Of a stretch of 64,000 nt of DNA, positions 1 through 11,400 are shown piece by piece. The translations under genes and the position numbers were made by a program. The notes below the pieces were generated by a model that searched no databases, was not told where the DNA came from, and saw only the letters and a list, made by a program, of their open reading frames with translations. Source of the stretch: Candidula unifasciata. Its lineage: Eukaryota > Mollusca > Gastropoda > Stylommatophora > Geomitridae. The DNA lies in assembly GCA_905116865.2 (NCBI GenBank), contig CAJHNH020002081.1, positions 49,903 to 113,902 on the forward strand. Reading direction: 5' to 3'. Position 1 is the first letter of the stretch; each line of letters opens with the position of its first letter.

Positions 1-56
1 GAAAAGGAAGGAAAAAGAAAAGAAAAAAAAAGAAGAAAAAAAAGAAAAGAAAAGGA
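1..56. repeat. Purine-rich low-complexity start
   Basis: Almost only A and G, in irregular GAAA/GAA runs, cut by the window edge. It resembles the much larger homopurine tract at 53006-56758 and may be the end of a similar tract lying outside the window. Confidence 0.7.
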
Positions 57-424
57 AAATTTCAAATTAGCCGACCTTTATCATGCCGGCTATCCGCAAC
101 TAAGGCAGAATCGTTCCATTATTTGTTCATTGTCAACAATACCTGCCTGACTGACATTGTAAGGAATGAAGACATTTACTAAATGTATCACATTAGACAG
201 TTGGCAACCATTTGGAGAATGTAATAAAGGAACAACAACAAACAAGTTATTTTACAAAAGTGTAGATTTTAAATAAGAGAAAGCGACAACTGAGAACTAC
301 TGAGAAAAATCTTTAAAAATCTTCAAACTTTAAAAATTGTTTAGGAGCTGTCTGTTCTTACTACAAAGAGTGTTAATTTTGGCCCTTTTTGTTTTCCCAG
401 ACACAGTTTTAAATTTGCGTATGA

Positions 425-500
425 AGGGGCATGGGACTCAAACCCATGGGGATGGCGAGTGTGACTACAAGCCCTGCCCGCTTTAAGAAAAGTCTTCCAC
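425..500 (-). mobile_element. Possible tRNA-like SINE head
   Basis: On the minus strand GGGTTTGAGTCCCATGCC resembles a pol III B box plus the 3' side of a tRNA acceptor region. The flanking 57-424 holds nothing I recognise. The A box is not convincing, so this may be chance or an old SINE head next to the LINE relic. Confidence 0.3.
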
Positions 501-544
501 AATATAAAAGGGGATTTCGGGGCTTTCTGCAATAATTTCTTGCT

Positions 545-835
545 TCATTCTCATTCCCTTCTTGATGTGCCCCTCTCCACGCAACACGGTTCATGGCATT
601 TTGTTTCCACAAGTTCACCTCTACACCAGCATCTTTCATGTTCCGCTCGCACAAATCTTTGTATCGTAGTAGAGGTCGGCCTAGACATCTTCTACCCACC
701 ATAGAGGATGTTCTTAGGGACTCTTCCATCCTCCATTCTCCAGGTGTGACCCAGACACCTGAGCATTCGTAGACTGAGAAATGAGAACATCGTTGTAATA
801 CCTGCTCTTTCCAATACCCCAGCTTTGCAAAGAGT
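545..835 (-). pseudogene. LINE reverse-transcriptase C-terminal relic (L1)
   Basis: Minus-strand translation gives AGITTMFSFLSLRMLRCLG, then HTWRMEDGRVPKNILYGG, then, after a frame change near 692-729, GRPLLRYKDLCERNMKDAG and LWKQNAMNRVAWRGAHQEG. This order (LRxLGHxxRMxDGRxPKxxLYG, GRPxLRYKDxCxRxxK, then a W-rich end) is the usual end of non-LTR reverse-transcriptase ORFs in animal genomes. The frameshift and the missing N-terminal domains make it dead. The clade is not assignable from the tail alone. Confidence 0.8.
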
Positions 836-1668
836 GTAGATATCTAGTTTATATATCATTGCTATACTCGTGTTTATACTACAAGGACAGAACAAGATAA
901 ACGCTGGTAAGATAAGTGTTGGAATGTCCACGACAACTGAAAGGGAAAATATCTATGACGATATATTTCCCTGTTAGCAATCCGCAATAGATAGATAATC
1001 AAATCATGTGTATGTCTTGTTTGGTATTCCTGATAGCAACTTTCCGTGCTTTCATCTTCATGCAAAATAGAAATGCACACTGGAGTACAGACTACAGACG
1101 AGAAGCTAATAAAGCGCTTTGGGAATGCTTTCAACTGAGAAAGTTCAGCGTTAGGTAATATTTTTGCACCAGCCACAGACGATCTTGTGCATGTATGAAG
1201 TAGACGTCAGGTTAATGTTTCTGGGTGAATTCTCTTCTTTCTTGTTATTATAAAATTAGATTCAAAGCTTTGGCATTAACACTTGTTATATTTCCTTTCA
1301 TATCGCGCTCTTTCCACATTTCCTTTTCCTCTTTCGAAGGATGTGCTTGCATCTATTTATGGGCCTTAGAGCAGTGACAGACTGGCGTGTTTCGTCAAGG
1401 GTTTACTTCGGATTTCAGCTAAGTTCTTGTGAGTTGCGAAAGCGCCCCAGCGTTCATATTTCTGTACATATCTCGAAACTTCATATTCTGTTTTAATTTT
1501 ATTGACGATATTTCTCTATATCAACTGGTTAAACTATTCCGCTTCATTTTCTTTCTCCCCTGTCCCTAGTTCTGATCTTGCCCTTCCCTAGTTCTGATCT
1601 TTCCTGTCGTCTCATAACGATTTTCTTCGCTGTTATATTTCTCATTCTATGATAGAAGTGTAACGAAG
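836..1668. other. No recognised feature
   Basis: Ordinary mixed-composition DNA. A short direct repeat (TCCCTAGTTCTGATCTT, two copies near 1563 and 1587) is the only structure seen. No frame shows codon-like composition or known motifs. Confidence 0.5.
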
Positions 1669-2065
1669 ATGTCTTTAATGCTGCTGCTGCTGCAACAACA
1701 ACTTCTACTACTACTGCAACTAAAACTGGCTTCTATCACCACCACGACTACCGCCACCACAACAACAACAGCAACAACAACAACTACTACTTCTACTGCT
1801 GCTGCCTCTACTTCTACTACTACTACAACTGGCTACAACTACTATTTCTACAACTAATACTACGACTACAACAGCTGCTATTACTAATTCGTTTACTACT
1901 TCTATTAATACTACTAATGCAACTATAACTGGTTACTACTACTACCACCATCATCACCACGACCACCACCATTTCTCCTAATCCTGTCACTACTGCTACT
2001 GCTGCTGCTACTACTACTAATGTAGCTGCAACAACAACTACTACTATTTTTACTAATACCACTAG
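1669..2065. repeat. Imperfect ACT/CTG/CAA trinucleotide tract
   Basis: About 400 bp of degenerate trinucleotides (CTG, CTA, ACT, CAA, CAC) changing register several times. The Thr-rich plus frame and Val-rich minus frame are by-products. It looks like an old, mutated microsatellite cluster. Confidence 0.85.
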
Positions 2066-2202
2066 CTACTAATATAAATACATTCTTCTGAATTTTGAAT
2101 GTCAGTCAAACTATCTAGACACTTCGGCATTGCTTTATTATTACTGTTATGTTATTGTTATATTTTTTAACAGTTCTTTTTTTCTCTAGAAAATAAATAA
2201 GG

Positions 2203-2640
2203 TGCCGGTGCTCACCACAAAGTGTCTAATCTGTTGACGGTACTCACAAAAATTGTGTAATATGTTGACGGTACTCACCACTAATTGTCTGATATGTTGA
2301 CGGTACTCGCCACAAATTGTTTAATATGTTGCCGGTACTCGTCACAAAGTGTCTAATATGTTGACGGTACTCACCACAGATTATCTAATATGTTGACGGT
2401 ACTCGCCACAAATTGTCTAATATGTTGACGGTACTCGCCACAAACTGTCTAATATGTTGACGGTACTCGCCACAAAGTGTCTAATATGTTGACGGTACTC
2501 GCCACAAAGTGTCTAATATGTTGACGGTACTCGCCACAAAGTGTCTAATATGTTGACGGTACTCGCCACAACGTGTCTAAGATGGTGTCGGTACTCGCCA
2601 CAACGTGTCTAAGATGGTGCCGGTACTCATCACAAATGTC
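2203..2640. repeat. 32-bp minisatellite, about 14 copies
   Basis: The motif CGGTACTCGCCACAAA recurs every 32 bp (for example at 2461, 2493, 2525). Units near 2440-2560 are almost identical, while both ends are more divergent (GGTGCCGGTGCTC at the left, GATGGTGCCGG at the right). The array is homogenised in the middle. 32 is not a multiple of three, so it is closed in all frames. Confidence 0.95.
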
Positions 2641-3560
2641 TATTAAAGTAGTACCGTAAAACAAATTATCCTAAAAAAGGTGTCTTACAGTCTACAGACA
2701 CACAAACAGTGTGAATAATAGTGTAGTAGCATAGCTACTGGTACATCTGAAACTAATAGTTCTAGTGATCACAACTAATACTACTGATTACCTCTCAGAT
2801 GCGACGAATAACACTGATATACACCATCATAAACAGAAGATTTGTCCAAATTCCAAAATCAATAATCTCATATCGAAATTGATCGAAAACTAGAACACTC
2901 TAATACCTAGCCACGATTCAGCCAAACCACGGCCATTCACGAGATGGCTAAACTAATCAACCTACTTTCGTGCTAGCATTAAACAATTCGGTTGAACTGT
3001 CAGCAACACAAGTCCCTGCTTCTATTCGGCCAAAGATCCGAAAAGACGAGGCTAGATTTGTGGACCAACTGCTGTAATTGTGGAATTAACCTACAAGATC
3101 GCTCACAATCTCAGACAGTAACGATGTTTAGTTGGTCGAGGGGACATGGTCGATCTCTATCACGGCCATCAACAAATGTTGTCAAACAATTCCCAACAAA
3201 TCTAGACAGAAAAATAAATGGCCCTTCGAGACTGAATGATTACTTGGGTTAGGTTTGGAGTTTAGCACAGCCGTAATTTGCACAATTATGTCCAAAATTA
3301 TTATAACGAGACCTAAGTCTTTTAAGCTTTTTTTAATGTAATATATAATGTCAACACTTGGGCTGTGCTGTACACAATATAAGGGTACAATATAATGTCC
3401 CATAGGAAACAAAAACAAATGATAAAGAAGAAGAAAACAAACCCAAGAAATTAAGTACACGGGAGGGGGAAAGGAAACAGGCAGAGATAATAAGATGGGG
3501 AGGCATTGCCATAACAATCTGACTTTACTGCCTCTAGTCACTACTTTTGCGGCGCAGGCG
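2641..3560. other. No recognised feature
   Basis: Mixed DNA between two minisatellites. An 86-codon open frame at 2992-3252 has no motif I recognise and no supporting signals. A G17 run lies at 3563-3579. Confidence 0.5.
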
Positions 3561-3810
3561 TTGGGGGGGGGGGGGGGGGAGGGGGAGGGGTTTGTTCTTT
3601 GAACCGGAGAATTTTCGCTGCACGGCTAGTGCCGTGGATATAGACAAAAAAAAATTATTAATTCCCAACCTGCGAACACATCTCCTGAATGAACAGGCCG
3701 CCATTCTAACAGTTCGACCAGCTGTGTAAAAAACATTAGAAAACAGAGACCTGTACAGTGTTGGTTTCTTGAGGGTCTGTGAACAACTACAAGAAAGATA
3801 GAGACAGCTA

Positions 3811-5381
3811 GTGACGAGTTTGTCAGTCCCAACAATATCGTGAAGCTTGTCAGTCCCAACAAAATCGTGAAGCTTGTCAGTCCCAACAATATCGTGAAGC
3901 TTGTCAGTAACAACAGTATCGTGAAGCTTGTCAGTCCCAACAATATCGTGAAGCTTGTCAGTAACAACAATATCCTGAAGCTTGTCAGTAACAACAATAT
4001 CGTGAAGCTTGTCAGTCCCAACAAAATCGTGAAGCTTGTCAGTCCCAACAAAATCGTGAAGCTTGTCAGTTCCAACAAAATCGTGAAGCTTGTCAGTAAC
4101 AACAATATCGTGAAGCTTGTCAGTAACAACAATATCGTGAAGCTTGTCAGTAACAATATCGTGAAGCTTGTCAGTAGCAATATCGTGAGGCTTGTCAGTA
4201 GCAATATCGTGAGGCATGTCAGTAACAACAAAATCGTGAAGCTTGTCAGTAACAACAATATCGTGAAGTTTGTCAGTAACAACAATATCGTGAAGCTTGT
4301 CAGTAACAATATCGTGAAGCTTGTCAGTAGCAATATCGTGAAGCTTGTCAGTAGCAATATCGTGAAGCATGTCAGTAACAACAATATCGTGAAGCTTGTC
4401 AGTAACAACAGTATCGTGAAGCTTGTCAGTAACAACAGTATCGTGAAGCTTGTCAGTAACAACAATATCGTGAAGCTTGTCAGTAACAACAATATCCTGA
4501 AGCTTGTCAGTAACAACAATATCGTGAAGCTCGTCAGTAACAACAGTATCGTGAAGCTTATCAGTCCCAACAATATCGTGAAGCTTGTCAGTAACAACAA
4601 TATCCTGAAGCTTGTCAGTAACAACAATATCGTGAAGCTTGTCAGTCCCAACAAAATCGTGAAGCTTGTCAGTCCCAACAAAATCGTGAAGCTTGTCAGT
4701 CCCAACAAAATCGTGAAGCTTGTCAGTAACAACAATATCGTGAAGCTTGTCAGTAACAACAATATCGTGAAGCTTGTCAGTAACAATATCGTGAAGCTTG
4801 TCAGTAGCAATATCGTGAAGCTTGTCAGTAGCAATATCGTGAAGCATGTCAGTAACAACAATATCGTGAAGCTTGTCAGTAACAACAATATCGTGAAGCT
4901 TGTCAGTAACAACAATATCGTGAAGCTTGTCAGTAACAACAATATCCTGAAGCTTGTCATTAACAACAATATCGTGAAGCTTGTCAGTAACAACAATATC
5001 GTGAAGCATGTCAGTCCCAACAATATCGTGAAGCTTGTCAGTAACAACAATATCGTGAAGCATGTCAGTCCCAACAATATCCTGAAGCTTGTCAGTAACA
5101 ACAATATCGTGAAGCTTGTCAGTAACAACAATATCGTGAAGCATGTCAGTAACAACAATATCCTGAAGCTTGTCAGTAACAACAATATCGTGAAGCTCGT
5201 CAGTAACAACAATATCGTGAAGCTTGTCAGTAACAATATCGTGAAGCTTGTCAGTAACAACAATATCCTGAAGCTTGTCAGTAACAACAATATCGTGAAG
5301 CTTGTCAGTAACAACAATATCGTAAAGCTTGTCAGTAACAATATCCTGAAGCTTGTCAGTAACAACAATATCGCGAAGCTT
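3811..5381. repeat. 27-bp minisatellite with 24-bp variants, about 59 copies
   Basis: The unit is GTCAGTAACAACAATATC plus GTGAAGCTT; nearly every copy carries a HindIII site. Variants carry CCC or AGC for AAC, or lack one triplet (24 bp). As all length changes are multiples of three and no stop arises, three frames stay open: minus VVTDKLHDI repeats (627 codons), a second minus frame of LLLLTSFTI repeats, and plus NNNIVKLVS repeats. A higher-order pattern is visible: a block with three CCCAACAAAATC-type units starts at 4011 and again at 4641. No signal peptide, promoter or conserved flank supports a gene, so I call it a minisatellite. Confidence 0.95.
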
Positions 5382-5471
5382 GCACACGAACAGTAACAAT
5401 GATAGATATATTAACAAAACAAAACAGAGCTCTATAGTGTTTTCTTTTTGTTACGGCACTTAATTTACCAT

Positions 5472-5701
5472 CTCTGCGTCTGTGGCTTAAATGTTGCGAA
5501 GGCGCTTCGTGATGCCGGAGTGCTGGGTTCGTTCCCAGCTGCGAGCCTTACGTTGGTTTCGACAGTGGTATTGAGAAGCCCATCGTCCGGAAAGCAATGG
5601 CAAACTACTGGATGTAAATTACCTAGAAAAAAAAACATCAACCAAAAACTGCTGGGGCTAGTTCTGCTATGCCGTGTAAAGGATACGCAACTTACTTCAA
5701 C
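5472..5701 (+). mobile_element. SINE-A copy 1
   Basis: The tRNA-like head carries GTCTGTGGCTTAAATG (A-box region) and GGGTTCGTTCCC (B box). The body has GCAATGGCAAACTACTGG and the element ends GGATACGCAACTT. It is flanked by a 9-bp target duplication ATTTACCAT at 5463-5471 and 5702-5710, which fixes both ends. Confidence 0.9.
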
Positions 5702-5894
5702 ATTTACCATTCACGTCTGTCGCAGAAATACAATATCAGGTATACAATGGCACTCTCAAAGGATGTTGTTTTTATGACATAATCTATTATGATTTACTTT
5801 CTGGTTTAACAAGCATTCTAATTAAGTTCAGAGCACAGCGGATTAATACGTTTTGTAGTAAGCGCTGGGCTACAGCACAGAGAAGGAAATGCAT

Positions 5895-6055
5895 GAAGTT
5901 TAACCCCACCAGGACCACACACAGCACCCTATGACACAAAGTGCCATCATTCGGAAGAGAGTCACCCGGGTGCAAGTCCCAGGAACTCTGTTCAACCGTT
6001 AGGTTTTATTACTGCCCGCGACAACAGCCGGAGTGGGGCTTTAGGGCTTTGAGGA
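5895..6055 (-). mobile_element. Family E copy 1
   Basis: Matches copies at 13000, 36690 and 57975. Shared landmarks: AACCGTTAGG, the CAGCCGGAGTGGGGCTTTA edge, and CACAAAGTGCCA. No tRNA head or coding motif is seen. Other copies end in four-base tails (CTTA or CAAT), suggesting a retroposon, but the class is unknown. Confidence 0.7.
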
Positions 6056-6246
6056 GAAAGGGTACTGGTCACAACATCTCATAAGTCAGGGTACACGAAA
6101 AGCTCTCGTTAGCCATACTAGCATGTGTCCGCTATGAAACTATACCTGGTCCTGATGATGAAGCAGCTTAAAGTAGACAATATGTCCTTACTAAAGCTGG
6201 CGGCTTAGTAATTAGGGAATCGCTAATACTATCTCTCTCTCTCCTC

Positions 6247-6285
<39 letters not shown>

Positions 6286-6721
6286 AATTTGATGGAAAAC
6301 GCATTTTCTTATTCCTTATACTCTTTACGACAGCTAAATTCCCTATGTTCGTCCGTCTGTCTATTAGTCCACCCCCCCCCCCCCAATTTTCATCACTAGC
6401 AAGCTTTATTCTTCAGTATAACATCCAGTTCGTCCCCTTTATGATCTTCAATAATCTTGCCGTCTCCCATCCCCATCGAACCCCCTTTTCCACCGTCTCT
6501 AGAGTATATATACAAAATGCTCTCTCCTGTCCATTAAAACCGCTCACATATTGCATGCATCTGTTTGGATTCTAATTTATACTGTCTGATTTTCGAGAAT
6601 GAATACATTGATCTCCCTGGCCGCAGTCGGCTCTCATTGCCTCACTCAACATGTACACTGCTCTCTATTCGTCCTGTTCCATATCTCAGTACAATGTGAA
6701 TGTTTTTTTAATTTTTTTTTT
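6056..6721. other. Mixed DNA with a (CT)n tract
   Basis: (CT)n occupies about 6228-6282 and a C11 run lies near 6371. The rest is unremarkable, with no gene-like frame. Confidence 0.6.
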
Positions 6722-6757
6722 CGTCTTTCTCTCTCGCTCTCTCTCTCCCTCTCTCTT

Positions 6758-6791
<34 letters not shown>

Positions 6792-6825
6792 TGTATGTGT
6801 GTGTGTGTGTGTGCGCGCGCGCGAT
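6722..6825. repeat. Compound (CT)n-(GT)n-(GC)n microsatellite
   Basis: CT dinucleotides switch to GT near 6773 and end in GCGCGCGCGCG near 6813-6823. The (GT)n(GC)n end is a likely Z-DNA former. Confidence 0.95.
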
Positions 6826-7204
6826 TCTTGATGTATGAGTTTGTAGGCTTGCTAGTTAAACTGGTCAATTTTTCACCTCCTCTCCCTCCATCCCCCCATC
6901 CGTCATCACCACCACCACCCCTCACTCAATTTTACACTTGCTTTCTTTTCATTCTTTCTACCTGTATAATAAATTAACCACTGGTATGGCTCTTTAAAAA
7001 CTATCATTAGAGGGTGGAAATGAGGTCAGGGGGGGGGGGGATAAATACAGGCGAGCAAGAGTCAGAGAGTGATACAAGTGTAGATATGACACAAAATAAT
7101 GGACTAATAGCAGTTTATTGGTGTACAGAAACCAGGGTGTGTGTTGGAGGTTTACTGCAGGCCAGACTTTATCGTGGAGACAGTACCTTATATATGTATC
7201 ATGA

Positions 7205-7432
7205 AGGCGAAAAATGCAATGGTATAGACATGTAATAAGATCCAACGGTCTCTAAAAAAAAACAATACTACAGGGCTCAGTAGAGGAAAAGAGTAAAAGA
7301 GGTAGACCAAGAAAGACCTGGTTACAAAACCTGATTGACTGGACAGGCCTCAGGCATGCAACCAGGAAGTCCATAGCAACTGACCGCCAAAAGTGGAGAC
7401 AGCTGACCAGTCAGCAAAATCTGGTGACATAA
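7205..7432 (+). pseudogene. RTE-like LINE C-terminal relic (L2)
   Basis: In one frame it reads RRKMQWYRHVIRSNGL, a stop, then KTILQGSVEEKSKRGRPRK, TWLQNLIDWTGLRHATRK and ATDRQKWRQLTSQQNLVT followed by a stop at 7430-7432. The order WxxHVIRxxGL, GRPRKTWxxNLxxWTG, DRxxWR is typical of the end of RTE-type reverse transcriptases. A (GAT)n tail follows at 7453. One internal stop (about 7253) and loss of the rest make it inactive. Confidence 0.8.
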
Positions 7433-7452
7433 CGACAGGTAGTGTCACGGAG

Positions 7453-7488
7453 TGATGATGATGATGATGATGATGATGATAAATATAA

Positions 7489-7571
<83 letters not shown>
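7453..7571. repeat. (GAT)n then (AAATAT)n then (TA)n
   Basis: The GAT run follows the L2 relic as its 3' tail, then AAATAT units grade into about 70 bp of pure TA. The SINE-A copy on the right inserted at the edge of the TA run. Confidence 0.95.
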
Positions 7572-7573
<2 letters not shown>

Positions 7574-7796
7574 TTGCGTATCCTTTACAGAACGTTGCAG
7601 AACCAACTCCAGCACTTTCTGGCTGTTGTGGTTTTTCTAGGCAAATTTACGTCAAGTAGTTTGCCATTGCTGCTGGACGGTCGGCTCTCGGTACCACGGT
7701 CGAAACCATCGCAAGACAAACCGTCCGCAACTGGGATCGAACCCGGCACTTTGATATTACTAAGCGCGTTCGCAACTCTTAAGCCGCAGACGCCGA
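7572..7796 (-). mobile_element. SINE-A copy 2
   Basis: Full-length minus-strand copy from AGTTGCGTATCCTTTACAG to the tRNA head (GGGATCGAACCCGG, then GCCGCAGACGCC). Both ends are flanked by TA-rich repeat, so a target duplication cannot be told from the microsatellite. Confidence 0.88.
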
Positions 7797-8084
7797 CATA
7801 TACATATACATATATGATTCTGTTAGCATTTTCCGTCTTTCCAGGCGATAATGTTATTATGTGCTACGAGAGACACTCTGGACGTACAAGAAGCCCTGTC
7901 AGCGAGCATTTGTGAAAGGATCAATCTGAGTGCATATTGACCTCCGCGGATTAAGGTGTTGATAACCCAACTCGTAACTCAGTGGCGGACAATTAAAAAC
8001 GTATTTTACGTTTTAATACCTCTATCATTGTCACCAATCCAGTGGCGGCCCCTGATTTTAGAGCCAGCCACAAAGATTGGAGTC

Positions 8085-8500
8085 TCAGTACCATAATTAC
8101 TAGAAGCTCACCCGCTGGCCCCAAACTCTTGGGTTCGAATGCTCACTTGGGGGAAGGGGGTGGGGGATAGACCCACTTCCCCCCCAACAAACATTTCGTA
8201 AAAGGCTACTAATTAGGAAAAGTTAGTTTAGTATTCTTTACAGGACGTTGCAGAACCACCCCCAGCATTCATTGGCTTTTGTGGTTTTTCTAGGGACATT
8301 TTACGTCAGTAGTTTGACATTGCCACTGAACGGTCAGCTCTCGGTACCACTGTCGAATCCAGAGTAAGACAAATCGTCCGTAGTTGAGATCGAACCCGGC
8401 TTCTGCACATTACGAAGAGCGTAAGCAACCCCTAAGCCACAGACACTGACTACTAATTAGGAGTCTGTTAAAATCAGATTTGTTGGACTAAATGGTGCCG
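8085..8500 (+). mobile_element. Family C copy 1, split by SINE-A
   Basis: The left part has a tRNA-like head (CTCTTGGGTTCGAATGCTC) and the GATAGACCCACTTCCCCC block. The sequence ATTTCGTAAAAGGCTACTAA matches the CGTAAGAGTCGACTAATT block of other C copies. SINE-A copy 3 interrupts it at 8219-8449. Only a short diverged stretch remains beyond the insertion. Confidence 0.6.
8219..8449 (-). mobile_element. SINE-A copy 3
   Basis: Minus-strand copy flanked by an exact 13-bp duplication CTACTAATTAGGA at 8206-8218 and 8450-8462. The duplicated bases belong to the host family C copy, so SINE-A arrived later. The head reads GATCGAACCCGGCTT and the tail CAGGACGTTGCAGAACCA. Confidence 0.93.
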
Positions 8501-8892
8501 ATATCGCAGCCTAGGTGTAAAACACAACCTTAACTTGCCGAACATTCTTCTAAGGGTGTTACAAAGTCTCAGTGCTGTCTGCTGTCTTAATTTGGCACGC
8601 ATCCACACAAAGAGCTAATAGCAATTCACGTTTCCGCATTAAATAATCCTTTATTGTATACCCCAGTCAGGCTCCAGTCATGGTTTCAACTAAACTGCAA
8701 ACGGGTCACCCTGTAATTGCTCTATTCTTGTGTCCGTGAAAACCACACGTAAACATTTCTGACGCATGTAATACAGACATCAGTACCTCACACATGCATC
8801 ACATGCACAAGACAGCTGCCAGAGGTGCCAATACCACCAGTCTGTCATTAAAAATACTTCAAGTTAAAAAAAAAAGATTATTTTTTTTTTTA

Positions 8893-9155
8893 AAGAAAGA
8901 TCTTTTTCAATGTCTACGTGCCTATTGGGCATATAGTGCTAGACCTATCCTTTACAGTCAATGGCCATTTCGTGGTTGGTGTGATCAACATGCCGGACGC
9001 CTTTACTTCCCATGACTTTACCTGGTACTTATTAAAGGCATGGGTTGAACTGAGAGCCACGACCATTTTTTAAAACCGTACGGTTTCGTTTGAATTTTAA
9101 ACCCACAACTATCGGATGCGCAGGCGGGAGTCTAGCCACTACACCACGGGCGACT
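8893..9155 (-). mobile_element. SINE-B copy 1
   Basis: Runs from TATTGGGCATATAGTGCTAG through GCCTTTACTTCCCATGAC to the tRNA head with GTCTAGCCACTACACCACG. Diverged, with the B box partly lost. The preceding 8501-8892 holds no other recognised feature. Confidence 0.8.
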
Positions 9156-9675
9156 CTCACAAGAACTACTTAACTTGTTTGTCAACACATACGTAGAAAC
9201 GATACAAAACCAGATTGACTGCAACCATCCCAGCTTGCTCAGTAGCAACAGATCTTCACCAACCGCTCACATCAGTGCATCAACTGCTGCCGCTAGTCCA
9301 TTGTCATGAAACCCTCATTTGGCGCAGGGCGATGGAATCATCTTCTTTGTAAAACCAGCATCCTAAAGACATAAGTCGTACATTGTGCGGACGGATCCCC
9401 CTTATGGTTTTGCTATTAGTTGTAAATGAGTCTTCCAGGGCTTGATTCCAGCTATCAGTGGAACGGTTGTGTGTTTCGCCCACTCGATATTCTGTCTTGC
9501 TGTGCATACAGTAATTGATTGTCGCACTTAGGATTGATAGATGTAATGACACGCGGGATTGTTTTACCGGCATGTAATTGTGTGTAGCTTCGATCCACGC
9601 TTTGCACATGTCTGTCATATGGGGGGTGGGGGGGTGGGGAAATGTTCGCGGAGGGGTAAATGGATGGTGTTGTTT
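9156..9675. other. No recognised feature
   Basis: Mixed sequence with a short G-rich stretch near 9620-9640. No coding or repeat match within the window was noticed. Confidence 0.5.
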
Positions 9676-9683
9676 TAGGATAC

Positions 9684-9763
<80 letters not shown>

Positions 9764-9814
9764 CGAGAGAGAATTTAGAGAAGAGTAAAGGTCAGGGCCT
9801 GCAAAGGTCTCTCC

Positions 9815-9905
<91 letters not shown>
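9676..9905. repeat. (GA)n, (CA)n and (TA)n cluster
   Basis: (GA)n at about 9680-9774, (CA)n at about 9820-9846 and (TA)n at about 9848-9904, in close succession. Open frames through here are repeat artefacts. Confidence 0.95.
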
Positions 9906-9908
<3 letters not shown>

Positions 9909-9930
9909 CACACACATATGTATGTATCCA

Positions 9931-10195
9931 GTAAAGTAAAGGGCCATAATCCATGCTTTCGGGCGTATTGTGCCTATTGGGCTAGTCCTTTATTTCATAG
10001 GCCAATCAGCACTCCCTGGGTGATGTGTCCAATATTATGCCGGCCGCTTTTACTTCCTAGGACTAGAGCTGGTACCCATTTAAGGCTAGGTCGACCTTAA
10101 AGCCAAGGTCATTTTAAAAAAAATGTCCCGCTCCACGAACTCTCGATCCATAGGCGAACGTCTAGCCACCACACCGTGGCGGCTCTTGTGTGTAT
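9931..10195 (-). mobile_element. SINE-B copy 2
   Basis: Near full length: GTAAAGTAAAGGGCC end, GCGTATTGTGCCTATTGGGC, CCGGCCGCTTTTACTTCC, and a head ending CACACCGTGGCGGCTC. No clear target duplication, as one side is a microsatellite. Confidence 0.85.
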
Positions 10196-10339
10196 AGTAA
10201 GACCTCGTTGATTCCAATCCTATGGGACCGACAATCGAGTTTGTGTTACAAAAATTCGCACGAGTTGTGGAATTATAACAATAATACGTGTCTGCGGGAA
10301 ACAATATTTTGAGCAAATTAATTCTTGGCAAAGAGGTTT

Positions 10340-10540
10340 TACTCTCTGTGTGATGTGGGTGTGTGGGTGTGTATGTGGGTGTCTGTGTGTGTGGTGTGTG
10401 CGTGTGTGTGTGCGTGTATGTTTGTGTGTGGGGGGTAGGTGGTGTGTGTTCGTGGGTGTCTGATGTGTGTGGGTTTGGTATGGGTGTGTGCTGTGTATGT
10501 GCGCGTGTGGTGTGATTGTGGGTGTGTGTGTGTGTGTAGT
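10340..10540. repeat. Imperfect (GT)n tract
   Basis: GTGTG units broken by GGG and TAT changes over 200 bp. The 550 bp to its right (10541-11096) has no recognised feature. Confidence 0.9.
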
Positions 10541-11096
10541 GCCATAAGGAAGAGTAATGGCTTTATGTATGTTACATGACGTATTTTTCTGCGCCTGCGT
10601 GTTGATACAAACGTGAAGCTAGGCTCTGATAATGTCTGTCCAATGTAATGTTTTGTGTGAGAACTAGTCTGATATCATGGCCACACCACTAAGGACGGGA
10701 CAAGAGCACTGACCTTAACGGTGATTCCATTAGGAATGGCGAAACATAACCCCTTAAGCGTACAGGCATGACACATGATGATGATATATGTCTATTGTGC
10801 AAATACATTATATTGAACAACGAAAGGAGATTATCAGCCCAGAGTAAACTGTTAATGAAGATCATATGGCAGTAAGAAATGCAACTAACCGAGGTCTGTG
10901 TTAAATTCACGTCATTTCAGTATGAGAAGATAGTCGCAATCAATCACACTAGAGAAACGAGAGTGGAAATTAAACTTCACCGGCTTTCAAGTGGACTGAA
11001 GGGAGGGGAAAACTTAAATTTCTACAAAATACAGTTTTGCACAAATTACCAATATATTTTGAAAAGTTTGCAAAAGCAAAAGCAGAAGCGGCAGCA

Positions 11097-11400
<304 letters not shown>

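Noticed and set aside
3534..5417. 627-codon minus frame and two other long frames
   Set aside because: All are translations of one 27-bp minisatellite; non-repeat ends show no domain or signal.
7574..7915. Frame with FLGKFTSS...LPLLLDG, recurring at 48482 and 57676
   Set aside because: Recurs because it lies in SINE-A minus strands. Similar hypothetical proteins in databases would be SINE-derived.
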